From NCBI RefSeq assembly GCF_000971975.1, contig NZ_LAQO01000049.1:1-57078 (forward strand): a stretch of DNA of 57,078 nucleotides, read 5' to 3'. The DNA comes from Paenibacillus algorifonticola. Lineage in GTDB: Bacteria > Bacillota > Bacilli > Paenibacillales > Paenibacillaceae. Within the stretch, counting starts at the first letter, position 1, and each line of letters opens with the position of its first letter. Below, piece after piece: positions 24,923 to 34,281 of the stretch. The notes under the pieces are model-generated. The model searched no databases and was not told the DNA's origin. It was given only the letters and a program-made list of their open reading frames with translations. Both the position numbers and the translations under genes were made by a program.

Positions 24923-26317
24923 TTATACGGCAGAGGTGCTGCCCTTCACGGGAACAGAATCCCCTGCAGCAGATGGCGCCGACTGCAAGCTCGCCTCTTG
25001 GCCTATGCTTGCCCGCAGCAGCGCTGCGTGCGTATTTTGATAAGCTTGTATTTTGCTCATTGGCATTAACAGCATACACGGATCAATCGCTTTCCTGCGC
25101 TCCTTGCTTTTCGCATTCCTTTGTTTCTTCGTCAACACGCGCATAAGCAGCCGCAAATAAATTCGGGTCGTGCGAGCAAATAAACCGCTAGGCAAAGGGA
25201 ACACCTCAAAACCAAGCCGATCCGCCCCCCGATGAATCATTGTAACGCCATATATCGCCTTCGCATCCACTGCCTCAGGATCATGCGCCAATTGGCTGGC
25301 AAGCATAGGCAATGCAGCTTCTACTTCCCGCAGCATCCTGATTCCAGCAGCCAGTGGCGAAGCTGCTTCTGCAGCAATGCCGGACAGCTTGCGGTTGTCA
25401 AAATGCAGCTCCACAACGCGGTCTCCCTTGTTTAAACGTCCACCCTCTGCAAGCTCAATAGGGTGGCCGCTGTAGGAAATCGTTCGATAATGGAACGCCG
25501 GTGATTCTTCCCCTACCTGCTTAAGATGAAACAGGAGATGGAATAAACGCTCATATTGCAGCCATAGCGTTATAAGTGATTTTTTCCACCAAGACAGCTG
25601 ACGCTCCTTGGCCTGCTCTGTCAGCTTAATCATTTCTTCAATCGCAACAAAACGATAACCTTGCTTAGAGCCTTCCTGCAAATAGGCCTCAAGAGCGACC
25701 AGCATATTAGCAGGAGCCTCATGATGGGCACCAGGCGTTTGCCCGCAATCATGGAGCAGCAGCACCTCGCCGGGGCGAAGCTTCTTTAGCATTTTTCGCT
25801 TAAGGCGCTCCGCTCCCAGTCTCTTGTTCCAATCGCCGAACATCGACGACCATAATACAATTTGCAAATGTCCAATACCAGCAAAATCAAACACATTGAT
25901 AATGCCCCAAGGAGGCCGATAATAATTGGAACGGCTCCCCGTCGCCTCTCGTATTATTTCGCATGTACGCTCGATCTGACGCTTGACGGACCTTGGCCGC
26001 ATGAACCAATTCGTCTTATGCACATAATTGTGTATGCCAAGCGTATGGCCTTCCTCATGTATTTTGCGTAATAGCTCCGGCTGCGCTTCGCCATGTGCGC
26101 CAACGATGAAAAAAGTCGCTTTCGCATCATAGCGAGCCAGCAACTCCAGCAGCTTTGGCGTATAGACGGCATCCGGGCCATCGTCAAAGGTAAGGGCAAT
26201 TTCCTTCTTTACCAGGCCTTTCTTAAATACTCGAAATCCGAAAGTACGGCTGATAAAAGCAGGGAGGAAAGCGTAGAACGAGAAAAAATAAAGAGTCCAG
26301 ACAACAAGGTTCTCCAT
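24923..26317 (-). CDS. Polysaccharide deacetylase fused to a YkoP-like domain
   Basis: 464 residues. N-terminal membrane anchor (residues 1-22), then a carbohydrate esterase 4 domain (about 35-235): TFDDGPDAVYT with the catalytic Asp, metal-binding HNYVH, RPPWG and the late motif VLLLHDCG. The C-terminal part (about 255-440) resembles the uncharacterised B. subtilis YkoP (matching VELHFDNRKL, YGVTMIHRGADRLGFEV and MLLMPMSKI). It should deacetylate N-acetylated cell-wall sugar at the membrane. Start ATG 26317 (MENLVVWTL); the longer frame to 26356 is less likely. The last 30 residues are low complexity. Confidence 0.88.
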   Translation of the reverse strand: MENLVVWTLYFFSFYAFLPAFISRTFGFRVFKKGLVKKEIALTFDDGPDAVYTPKLLELLARYDAKATFFIVGAHGEAQPELLRKIHEEGHTLGIHNYVHKTNWFMRPRSVKRQIERTCEIIREATGSRSNYYRPPWGIINVFDFAGIGHLQIVLWSSMFGDWNKRLGAERLKRKMLKKLRPGEVLLLHDCGQTPGAHHEAPANMLVALEAYLQEGSKQGYRFVAIEEMIKLTEQAKERQLSWWKKSLITLWLQYERLFHLLFHLKQVGEESPAFHYRTISYSGHPIELAEGGRLNKGDRVVELHFDNRKLSGIAAEAASPLAAGIRMLREVEAALPMLASQLAHDPEAVDAKAIYGVTMIHRGADRLGFEVFPLPSGLFARTTRIYLRLLMRVLTKKQRNAKSKERRKAIDPCMLLMPMSKIQAYQNTHAALLRASIGQEASLQSAPSAAGDSVPVKGSTSAV

Positions 26318-26485
26318 ATATGTTTTCCCCACCGTTATTAATATTTTTAGCTGCATGAAATCGGCGATAAACCAACAACGATAACTTTAATTGTATCATA
26401 TGGCTACAAAAAATAGGCATCAAAATTAAAATTATAGTACAATCAAATCGAGATATATGAATTTGGAAAAGAGAGGTTTTCAGCT

Positions 26486-27631
26486 ATGCTACCCTTTTAC
26501 AAAAAATATTGGCGAACCGCATTCGACATTGCCCTGATCGCGCTAACGGTTTATTTAATTATGCTTGCCTTTAGTCATTTTTATCGTTTGGCTACACCTA
26601 TCATTTTCTCCTTCGTTATTTTTATGTGTATTGAGCCGCTGGCACGCAGGCTGAACAACATTGGCATAAAAAAATCCATCGCTTCAGGCATATCGATTTT
26701 ATTGTTTTCCATCCTTATTCTATCCGTCTTCTCCGGACTCGGTTACATTATTTCGAAGCAGGGCTCCGAGTTTCTGGACAAGCTGCCGGAATATCAGGCC
26801 ATTCTCAAGGAGCAGGTAGAACGCAACACTACACAGGTGCAAAATAAAATTCAGGCCCTTCCGCCTGAGCTCGTCGCACAAATTACAGAATACATCCAGG
26901 GCGCTGCCGAATATGTGCCGAATTTGGTTAAAGCGATCTTTGCCGGAACTGTCGGCTACGTCTCCTCGTTTTCCAGCTTTATGTTTAATTTTCTGGTCGG
27001 TATTATATTAGCTTATTTCCTTAGTATCGAAATTAATGACTGGAAAAAAACAGCGGCGGATAAAACGCCAAAAACGTTTAAAAAAGCCTTTTTCTTTTTG
27101 CGTGAAAATGTATTAAAGGGCATTTCCGGCTACCTGAAGGCGCAAGCCAAGATGATTACGATTACGTTTTTCGTCATCTTCATCTCGCTGCTGCTGCTCG
27201 GTGTCAAAAATGCCCTTGTAGTCGCTGTAATCTCCGCTATTTTTGATGTGCTGCCGCTGCTGGGGGTAGGAACGATCTTTATTCCTTGGATCATTTATTT
27301 GTTTATCGTGGGGCATACTTCGCTTGCGGTATGGCTGTCCGTCCTGTATATCGTTGTTGTGCTGGCGAGACAGCTATTGGAGCCAAAAATTACCGGAGAT
27401 ACGCTCGGCGTATCTGCCTTTACGATGCTGGCATTTATGATTATTTCGCTCAAGCTGTTCGGCATTGCTGGCGTCATTTTATCGCCCGTGCTCATTATTT
27501 TGCTCAAAACCTTGTATGACCAAGGCTTCTTCCATCGCTGGATCAGAGCGCCGCAAGGCGAATTCGACAGCCAGGTGCCGCCTCCAGGAGCTGGAGGCAC
27601 AGGCAACCCGCCAGCTCCTCCAAACGTTTAA
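26486..27631 (+). CDS. AI-2E/PerM-family membrane protein, YtvI-like
   Basis: 381-residue polytopic protein of the AI-2E transporter family. Paired N-terminal helices are followed by a soluble coiled region (about residues 95-165), then the C-terminal block with DVLPLLGVGTIFIPWIIY and ARQLLEPKITGDTLGVSAF. This block is close to sporulation protein YtvI. The C-terminus is Pro/Gly-rich. The transported substrate is unknown and the autoinducer name should not be taken literally. It follows GAGAGG and is convergent with the PBP gene, only 8 bases apart, with no room for a separate terminator. Confidence 0.86.
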   Translation: MLPFYKKYWRTAFDIALIALTVYLIMLAFSHFYRLATPIIFSFVIFMCIEPLARRLNNIGIKKSIASGISILLFSILILSVFSGLGYIISKQGSEFLDKLPEYQAILKEQVERNTTQVQNKIQALPPELVAQITEYIQGAAEYVPNLVKAIFAGTVGYVSSFSSFMFNFLVGIILAYFLSIEINDWKKTAADKTPKTFKKAFFFLRENVLKGISGYLKAQAKMITITFFVIFISLLLLGVKNALVVAVISAIFDVLPLLGVGTIFIPWIIYLFIVGHTSLAVWLSVLYIVVVLARQLLEPKITGDTLGVSAFTMLAFMIISLKLFGIAGVILSPVLIILLKTLYDQGFFHRWIRAPQGEFDSQVPPPGAGGTGNPPAPPNV

Positions 27632-27639
27632 AATTCGTT

Positions 27640-29472
27640 TTAACGCTCCGCTATAATATCCATAACGCCGCGAAACAGCTTCGTCGCCTGATTGCTTGTA
27701 CCGGGACTTCGGTTCTCAGCAAGCACGGCGACGGCGTATCGCGGCGTATTTGTCGGTCCGTAGCCGATGAACCACTGGTGGACGCGCTCCTTGCCGTTCA
27801 GCAGCGTCTGTGCCGTACCGGACTTCCCGGCAATTGGCCATACGCCCTCGCGAATAGAGCGTCCCGTTCCACGCTGGGTGACCGCCTTCATCCCTTCGAG
27901 CAGCGTGCCCGCGGTTCTGACATGTATCGGCGTTCCCGCCTGCCGAGCTTGCATAGGCTTCAGCTCCACCATCAGCTGTCCGTTTGCATAACGAATTTCA
28001 CTCACTATTCGCGGCTCCAGCCGCTGACCGCCATGCAAAATCGTCACTACCAGATTCGCCGCCTGCAGCGGGGTCATCCTCACATCCCTTTGGCCGATTC
28101 CGCTTTGGGCCATAATGCCCCCGTCTACTTCAAGGGTAGGCTTGTCCTTCAATTGCTGCCAGATGCTTGTAGCAAACAACTGCCCGCTCTCCTCCTCGCC
28201 CAGCAGCCGCAAACGTCCGGCAAACGGGCCAAATGCGGATTCGGCATGCCAGCCAGCCGGATCACCGATGCCAAGCGCAGCCGCCGTCTGATACAGCTGA
28301 TAGCCGCTCAGCCGCTCGGCAAGCGTCGCAAACACAATATTGCAGGACTGGGCTAACCCTTCCTCAAGCGTTAGCTTTCCATGTCCATCCTGCTTCCAGC
28401 ACGTTAAACCATATTTCCCATACTGCCCGCTGCATGTGAACACTTCTTTTTCGTCCGTGACACCCGCCTCAAGCGCCGCCGCTTCCGTTACGAGCTTAAA
28501 AATCGAACCCGGGGCAACCGCGTGGAGCGCATGATTGGACCAATCGGTTTCCTCATTCCGATCCAGCTGCTGCGGATTCATCTGCGGTCTCGATACCATG
28601 CTGACGATATCCGCATTTTGCACATCCAGCACGACGATTGCTCCAGCTTTCAAGCCATTTGCATCCGCATAAAGCTCGAGCTGCTGCTGGAGCTTTAAAT
28701 CGAGCGTCGTCTTTACTTTCAGCGGATAATAGACGCTATCCGGCTGAAAAACCCGCAGGCCCAGCCCCTGAAGCGGATGGCGCTGCCCATCGAGAAAAAA
28801 GGATACCGACGTTGGCCCGTTGCCCCGGAGCAGCGTATCCAGCGATTTTTCAAGTCCAGCACCACCGATTTCATCTGTCAGCTTGCGCTTGCCTGACGCC
28901 AGCTCCGCCCCATAAGCCTGCTCCAGCCATTCTGGGTGCTGGCTTATAAAGCCAATGGCTTGTCTGGCATTAAGCTGCGGCAAATACCGATTATGATAAG
29001 GAAGCACCTTGACACCATTTATATGGAGCTGCGCAAGTCCTGTTAGCTGGTTGGCCGATAGACTCAAAGGCGCCTTCTGCCCTTCCTCCCGCCAAAAATC
29101 GGCCCCCTTCAGCGAGTCCCATTTTTCCACTAACTGCTCGTAGGACACATGCAATAGCTTCGCCAGCTTGCGCAGCTCTGCCGCTTCTCCCCGTGCCTTG
29201 CTCTCCACTGGAAACAGCGCCAATGCAGAATAGCTTTCCCCCGTAATCGCCCGCCCATAACGATCAATAAAATCGCCGCGTCCTGAATCGAGCACCAAAT
29301 TTCGCTGCCGCTGAATAGCCGCCTTTTGCTTCCAGTCAGTATGCTTGCCAAGCATTGGTGCAGCAGGCTGCGCCAAGCTTGGCACCAGTTGCAGCGTCGC
29401 CAGCCTGATCATATAACCTGCCATTAAAACCGTTAAAAGTATTGCTACAATTGCTGCACGTCGCCTGATCAT
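27640..29472 (-). CDS. Class B penicillin-binding protein (transpeptidase)
   Basis: About 610 residues. N-terminal membrane anchor (IRRRAAIVAILLTVLMAGYM), a dimerisation region (about 60-220) and a transpeptidase domain. Active-site motifs: SxxK as APGSIFKLV, SxN as AQSCNIVFA, KSGT as GKSGTAQT. No PASTA domain. It crosslinks peptidoglycan; whether it acts in growth or sporulation is not visible. ATG 29472 follows AAGGGGG; the frame extends to 29553 but would run into the divergent gene's upstream region. Confidence 0.92.
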   Translation of the reverse strand: MIRRRAAIVAILLTVLMAGYMIRLATLQLVPSLAQPAAPMLGKHTDWKQKAAIQRQRNLVLDSGRGDFIDRYGRAITGESYSALALFPVESKARGEAAELRKLAKLLHVSYEQLVEKWDSLKGADFWREEGQKAPLSLSANQLTGLAQLHINGVKVLPYHNRYLPQLNARQAIGFISQHPEWLEQAYGAELASGKRKLTDEIGGAGLEKSLDTLLRGNGPTSVSFFLDGQRHPLQGLGLRVFQPDSVYYPLKVKTTLDLKLQQQLELYADANGLKAGAIVVLDVQNADIVSMVSRPQMNPQQLDRNEETDWSNHALHAVAPGSIFKLVTEAAALEAGVTDEKEVFTCSGQYGKYGLTCWKQDGHGKLTLEEGLAQSCNIVFATLAERLSGYQLYQTAAALGIGDPAGWHAESAFGPFAGRLRLLGEEESGQLFATSIWQQLKDKPTLEVDGGIMAQSGIGQRDVRMTPLQAANLVVTILHGGQRLEPRIVSEIRYANGQLMVELKPMQARQAGTPIHVRTAGTLLEGMKAVTQRGTGRSIREGVWPIAGKSGTAQTLLNGKERVHQWFIGYGPTNTPRYAVAVLAENRSPGTSNQATKLFRGVMDIIAER

Positions 29473-29649
29473 TTCCACGGCCCCCTTCCCTCTCAGTATG
29501 GCCTTAATGCCATCTCGTAAACGGAGTCGCCCTTTCCTCATGCTCTCCAACACTCACTTCAGTTGCCCCAAAAAATAGTTCAGTTTCATTTAAGGTACCC
29601 CAAGTATGATAACCCTCAAGAACTTACACGAAGAGGTGATGCTTCTATT

Positions 29650-30609
29650 ATGAGGACGCACAAGAAGGCAACCAAAAAAACGAAACGGATATGGATGATT
29701 GCAACGATCGTAACGCTCTTAGGCCTTGGCTCATTGACATATGGTCTCGCAGACCGTTATTTGATCAAGCACGTCGAAGTCGTCGTAACAGACAATGCCG
29801 CAACATCCAATAGCTCAAGCGATGCAGCTTCTACAACGACTGAAGTTCAAGCAACGTCAGATGACTGGAACTACACCAGCGACGATATCCAAATCAAAAT
29901 CAACCAGGTGCAGACAGGCTCTGGCTCAGACCTGATTACGTATTTTGTCGCAGATGTCACCGTTAATGATGCCAGCAGCCTGCGCTCTGCATTCGCCGAA
30001 AACAGCTTTGGAACGAATATTGTGGAAAATACGTCGGACATCGCTTCCAGCAATAATGCCATTTTTGCAATCAACGGCGATTATTATGGTTTCCGTGATG
30101 ACGGCGTCATTATTCGCAACGGCACCGTGTACCGCGATGATCCGGTGCGGGATGCGCTGGCACTGCTGGATGATGGAACAATCCAAACTTATGATGAAAC
30201 AGAGATTTCCTCGTCTGATCTGCTTGCAGACGGCGTCACCAATACTTTGTCATTCGGGCCCATACTGATTCAAGACGGCAAAATCACAAGTGATTTCAGC
30301 AATGTCAAAATCGATACCAATTTCGGAAACCGCTCGATTCAAAATGCGAATCCGAGAACCGCGATCGGAATGATCGCTCCAAACCATTATGTGTTTGTCG
30401 TCGTAGACGGGCGGAAGGAAGGATACAGCCGCGGAATGACACTGACCGAGCTTGCCGAAGTCATGGCTGGCCTTGGGGCTACAGAAGCTTACAATTTGGA
30501 TGGCGGAGGTTCATCTACGATGTATTTCATGGGCAGAGTTGTCAACAACCCGCTTGGTAAAAACCAAGAGCGGGGCGTCAGCGACATACTTTATATCAAA
30601 GAGGAGTAA
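29650..30609 (+). CDS. Phosphodiester glycosidase-family (NAGPA) exported protein
   Basis: 319 residues with an N-terminal membrane anchor (WMIATIVTLLGLGSLTYGL) and a Ser/Thr-rich spacer. The PF09992-type domain follows: AINGDYYGFRDDGV, NPRTAIGMI and the C-terminal LDGGGSSTMYF. The family cleaves phosphodiester-linked sugars, for example in polymers of the envelope, outside the membrane. ATG 29650 follows GAGGTG. The next gene, a GT2-GtrA protein, starts 5 bases after its stop, suggesting a linked role in envelope glycopolymer handling. Confidence 0.9.
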   Translation: MRTHKKATKKTKRIWMIATIVTLLGLGSLTYGLADRYLIKHVEVVVTDNAATSNSSSDAASTTTEVQATSDDWNYTSDDIQIKINQVQTGSGSDLITYFVADVTVNDASSLRSAFAENSFGTNIVENTSDIASSNNAIFAINGDYYGFRDDGVIIRNGTVYRDDPVRDALALLDDGTIQTYDETEISSSDLLADGVTNTLSFGPILIQDGKITSDFSNVKIDTNFGNRSIQNANPRTAIGMIAPNHYVFVVVDGRKEGYSRGMTLTELAEVMAGLGATEAYNLDGGGSSTMYFMGRVVNNPLGKNQERGVSDILYIKEE

Positions 30610-30614
30610 CCATC

Positions 30615-31628
30615 ATGACTATATTAATTCCGGCCTATGAGCCTGATAATCGACTGCTTGATTTAATTGAACAGCTGCATGCGTTCCAGCTTGAGCCCAT
30701 CGTCATTGTAGATGACGGAAGCGGGCCAAGCTACCGCGAAATTTTCGAAGCGGCTGAAGCCTCAGGCTGTATCCTTCTGACCCACGAGGTCAACCTTGGG
30801 AAAGGGCGTGCCTTGAAAACAGGGTTCGGCTATATACAAGAAGCCGGTTTGCCGGGCCATGTCGTCTGTGCGGATAGTGATGGGCAGCATCTGCCTCATG
30901 ACATTAAGCGGATTTTTGAAAAGCTGCTCAGTCAGACAACGCCAGGCATTGTGCTGGGCAGCCGCCGTTTTAGCGGAACCATTCCACTGCGCAGCCGCTT
31001 CGGCAACTCGGTCACTCGGGCAGTCTTCTCCCTCACTACTGGCACTAAAATTTATGATACGCAGACCGGTTTGCGCGGCTTTTCACTTTCAATGCTGGAC
31101 TGGCTGTGCCAGATTCCTGGCGAACGATTCGAATATGAAATGAACATGCTGCTGACTGCCCACCGAGATGGGTATAAAATTACTGAGGAATATATCGACA
31201 CGGTATATTTGGATCATAATAAATCTTCCCATTTTCGTCCGCTGATCGACTCTTTCCGAATTTATTTGCCAATTTTAATGTTCAGCACGTCTTCCCTGCT
31301 GTCGGCGTTACTCGACTTCACGCTCTTGTTCCTTATTCAAGGCATTAGCCACAACCTGTTCTTGTCTGTCGTAGCAGCAAGATTATGCAGCTCCATCTTC
31401 AACTATACAATGAACAGAAAGTACGTGTTCACGGGCGGCAAAGTATCCAAAGTTCACCAATCGTTGCCTAAATATTTTTTGCTGGTCATCCTTGTGCTGC
31501 TATTGAATTATGGATTACTTTATTTTTATAATGAAACGCTGATTATTCCCCTTGTTATCGCCAAATTGCTGACCGAGGCATCCATTTTCCTATTCAGTTA
31601 TTGGGCCCAACGCAAATATGTGTATTAG
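30615..31628 (+). CDS. Glycosyltransferase family 2 fused to a GtrA-type membrane domain
   Basis: 337 residues. Residues 1-205 form a GT-A dolichol-phosphate-mannose-synthase-like glycosyltransferase (IVDDGSG, metal motif in ADSDGQHLP, GSRRFSGTIPLRSRFGN). Residues 215-335 form a four-helix GtrA domain ending in YWAQRKYVY, with NRKYVF inside. Such proteins make or flip polyprenyl-phosphate sugars for modification of wall polymers. Start ATG 30615 after GAGGAG, 5 bases from the previous stop. Confidence 0.93.
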   Translation: MTILIPAYEPDNRLLDLIEQLHAFQLEPIVIVDDGSGPSYREIFEAAEASGCILLTHEVNLGKGRALKTGFGYIQEAGLPGHVVCADSDGQHLPHDIKRIFEKLLSQTTPGIVLGSRRFSGTIPLRSRFGNSVTRAVFSLTTGTKIYDTQTGLRGFSLSMLDWLCQIPGERFEYEMNMLLTAHRDGYKITEEYIDTVYLDHNKSSHFRPLIDSFRIYLPILMFSTSSLLSALLDFTLLFLIQGISHNLFLSVVAARLCSSIFNYTMNRKYVFTGGKVSKVHQSLPKYFLLVILVLLLNYGLLYFYNETLIIPLVIAKLLTEASIFLFSYWAQRKYVY

Positions 31629-31675
31629 AGTGAAAACGGGCTTCACTGCATGAAAAGCTTGGCTTCCGATCGCCA

Positions 31676-31727
31676 TTACCCTTGCATTTCTTCTAATAAG
31701 CCTCTAAATGTAAAAATGCAAGGGTAA
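31676..31727. repeat. Long inverted repeat
   Basis: Perfect 14-bp arms TTACCCTTGCATTT (31676-31689) and AAATGCAAGGGTAA (31714-31727) with a 24-base loop. Pairing continues outside the arms (CGC/GCG). There is no T-run after it, so it is not an ordinary terminator. Role unknown; it lies after the GT2-GtrA gene, whose transcript would carry it. Confidence 0.75.
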
Positions 31728-31792
31728 AAGCGAACGCTGACGCTTCTCCAGCACAACCTTTTCATTCCGTTACGCATTTTTCACCTTAATTT

Positions 31793-31837
31793 AAAAAAAA
31801 GCCGTTTGAACAAGGGAAGCACCCCGTTCAAACGGCT
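31793..31837 (-). terminator. Terminator of the chemotaxis-receptor gene
   Basis: Perfect 12-bp stem AGCCGTTTGAAC/GTTCAAACGGCT followed on the minus strand by TTTTTTTT. It lies 15 bases after the receptor's stop. Confidence 0.93.
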
Positions 31838-31852
31838 GAATGAAAGTCGATA

Positions 31853-34090
31853 TTATTCGATTTTGAATTTCGAGAGCGAATCTTTCAGCTCGCGCGATAC
31901 GCTGCCCAGCTCTTCCGACAAGTTGACGAGACCGTCACTAATGCTAAGCTGCTCGCTGCTGAGGGAAGCCACCTCTTCCGATGTTGCGGAAGACTGCTGC
32001 GCTACTGCGCTGACATTCGTCATCGCCTCGGACAATACTTCCTGCGACTTGTCCAGCTCGCCGATAGAATCCGTAACTGAATCCAGCTTGTGTACAAACT
32101 GCACCATTTGCTCCTGAACGCCTACGAAAATATCCGTCGCCTGCTTCACAGAAACAATTTGTTCTTGGAATAAAGGATAAGCATCCGACAATACGCTAAC
32201 CGTATTGTCAATTTCCTCCTGGATTTTTTCCGTGATTTGTCCTACGATATCAATCGATTGACGGGATTGATCGGCCAGCTTGCGAATTTCATCGGCAACG
32301 ACCATAAAGCCTTTGCCCGCTGCACCTGCACGCGCCGCTTCAATCGCTGCATTCAGGGATAGAATGTTTGTCTGCTTCGTCAAATTGTTCAATACATCCA
32401 ATATTTTCACGATAGAGCCTGTGCTGTCTTTGAGGCTGTCTACCTTTTCAACCATAGAACGAGTCATTTGCTCGGTCTGTCCAGTCTTGTGGCTCAGCTC
32501 GCCCATATAGGCCGCTCCACGCTCACTTGCCTTCTCTACCTCACCAGCTGCACGCACAATCTCTGCATTCGCCTGCTTCACCGTTTCCATTTGCGTCGAA
32601 ATATTGCCGCTTAAATCGCTGCCGCGCTCTGCTTCAACAGCAAGGCTTGAGGCGCCATTTGCGATTTCTTCGGTTGCAACCGATATTTCCCGTGAAGAGA
32701 TAGCTGTCTTCCGTGATACATCCGTCAGCTCGCCTGCAGTATGCAGAACAGTATCCGCAGACTGCGTAGCCTGCTTCGCCAATTGGGTAATTTGCGTCAT
32801 CATATCGTTAAAGCTGTCGCTCAGCTCACCGATTTCATCGGAACGTTTCCGAATAGCAGAACGAACCGTCAAATTGCCCCGTTGCCCCTCGTTCATCAAA
32901 TTGCGCAAGTTCGTTAGTGGCTGTGCAATCGTTCTAATAACGAGGAAGCCGATCGCAATCGCGATGAATACAGCTACAATCGCGGTAATAATCGTCATAT
33001 TGCGAATAACCTTTGCATCCTCCACCAACGTATCTACCGGAATGAGACCCAGCAGCTTCCAATCAACGGAATCAAATGTTTTGTAGACCGTCAGCATAGA
33101 TTCGCCATCGCTAGTTTCCAGCTTTTTCGATCCTTCTACTGCAGCGTCGCCTTCTGTTGGCAGCGCGACTGGAGCTGGCTTGCCAATTAGGTCGTTGTTA
33201 GGGGCCGAAATATAGTTATTTTGACCATCTACGATCGAAAGCTCACTGCCTAGTCCCAAGGATACCTCCTTGAATCTTTCCTGGACGCTTACCAAATTAA
33301 TTTCAATCAGCAGCATATAGGAAACCTCATTAAGCGTGCTATCCTTCAAAAGACGGCTGATGCCAATTGTTGGCGCACCGTTCGCACCGCCAAAGCCTTT
33401 CGGCTGGGTCTCAATCCATAATGCCTTGCCGTTCGACTCTTGGACCTTCCCAAACCATTCTTCTTTCTTCATCGCATCGGATGCAACAGAGGAAGCATTT
33501 CCTGCTGTTACAACGGGCAGCTTGTCATCCAGCGGCAGCAAATAGAGCGCCTTAATGCTGGAGTTTCCAAGCACGTAATCCTGCATTTTGTTTGACAGCT
33601 CGCGGCTTGCTTCAAATCTCGTATAATCGTCTTCGCCATCGCGCATTTTGCCGATCAGCGTATGCAAGTCTTTGTTAATCAAAATTTGCATCGTCATCTC
33701 TTCATAGTTGTCCAAAATAATATTCAAGTTCGTCGTTACCTGGCTGACCGTCTGAAAGCTGGCCCCGGAAACTTTCCGTTCGACAATCGTTTTCGTTTGT
33801 GAATATGAAATTAGACCTACTGCCAGAACGCAGGTTACGATGCTGGCAAATATAATTAAAAATAGCTTCGTTCCTACCGATTTATTAACCTGGTTCAGCT
33901 TCATTTCCTTCGACAGCATAATAAGCTGCTTGGATGAGCTTTTCCCATACTTGCCTGTCTTCGAAGCTAGTTTTTTCATAATCGGCTTAGATCCGCTCCA
34001 GAAACGGGAAAGGGCTTTCATAGTTTTTCCTGCTTCTGCTTTTTTCATTGTAATTTTCTTCGACTGAGTTTTGTCCTCATTTTTTTTCAA
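31853..34090 (-). CDS. Methyl-accepting chemotaxis protein
   Basis: About 745 residues. A Lys-rich cytoplasmic N-terminus of ~70 residues is unusual for the family. Then TM1 (LFLIIFASIVTCVLAVGLI), an extracellular Cache-type sensor (about 100-365), TM2 (MTIITAIVAVFIAIAIGFLV), HAMP and a long signalling domain with the hairpin tip NILSLNAAIEAARAGAAGKG. It should signal to CheA/CheW. Start: the frame opens with GTG 34099, but TTG 34090 has GGCGGTG six bases upstream and is preferred. Ligand unknown. No che gene is adjacent. Confidence 0.93.
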   Translation of the reverse strand: MKKNEDKTQSKKITMKKAEAGKTMKALSRFWSGSKPIMKKLASKTGKYGKSSSKQLIMLSKEMKLNQVNKSVGTKLFLIIFASIVTCVLAVGLISYSQTKTIVERKVSGASFQTVSQVTTNLNIILDNYEEMTMQILINKDLHTLIGKMRDGEDDYTRFEASRELSNKMQDYVLGNSSIKALYLLPLDDKLPVVTAGNASSVASDAMKKEEWFGKVQESNGKALWIETQPKGFGGANGAPTIGISRLLKDSTLNEVSYMLLIEINLVSVQERFKEVSLGLGSELSIVDGQNNYISAPNNDLIGKPAPVALPTEGDAAVEGSKKLETSDGESMLTVYKTFDSVDWKLLGLIPVDTLVEDAKVIRNMTIITAIVAVFIAIAIGFLVIRTIAQPLTNLRNLMNEGQRGNLTVRSAIRKRSDEIGELSDSFNDMMTQITQLAKQATQSADTVLHTAGELTDVSRKTAISSREISVATEEIANGASSLAVEAERGSDLSGNISTQMETVKQANAEIVRAAGEVEKASERGAAYMGELSHKTGQTEQMTRSMVEKVDSLKDSTGSIVKILDVLNNLTKQTNILSLNAAIEAARAGAAGKGFMVVADEIRKLADQSRQSIDIVGQITEKIQEEIDNTVSVLSDAYPLFQEQIVSVKQATDIFVGVQEQMVQFVHKLDSVTDSIGELDKSQEVLSEAMTNVSAVAQQSSATSEEVASLSSEQLSISDGLVNLSEELGSVSRELKDSLSKFKIE

Positions 34091-34232
34091 TGATGACACC
34101 GCCTTTTTTATTTGTTACAGACTAGGTCTCTAGAAGCGTTCAATATGTTGTCAATGAATCCTTGTACTCTCTTTTCTTATGTAGCCCCTAATTCTATATA
34201 TCGGTTTTCATATCACAAATAATTAATAAATA

Positions 34233-34272
34233 ATAAAAAAAACACTGCTTTCGAAAAACGAAAACAGTGTCG
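34233..34272 (-). terminator. Terminator of the mltG-U32 gene run
   Basis: Stem ACACTG..TTTCG/CGAAA..CAGTGT, followed on the minus strand by TTTTTTTTATTATTTATT. It lies 10 bases after the second U32 gene. Confidence 0.9.
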
Positions 34273-34281
34273 TAGTTCTAG

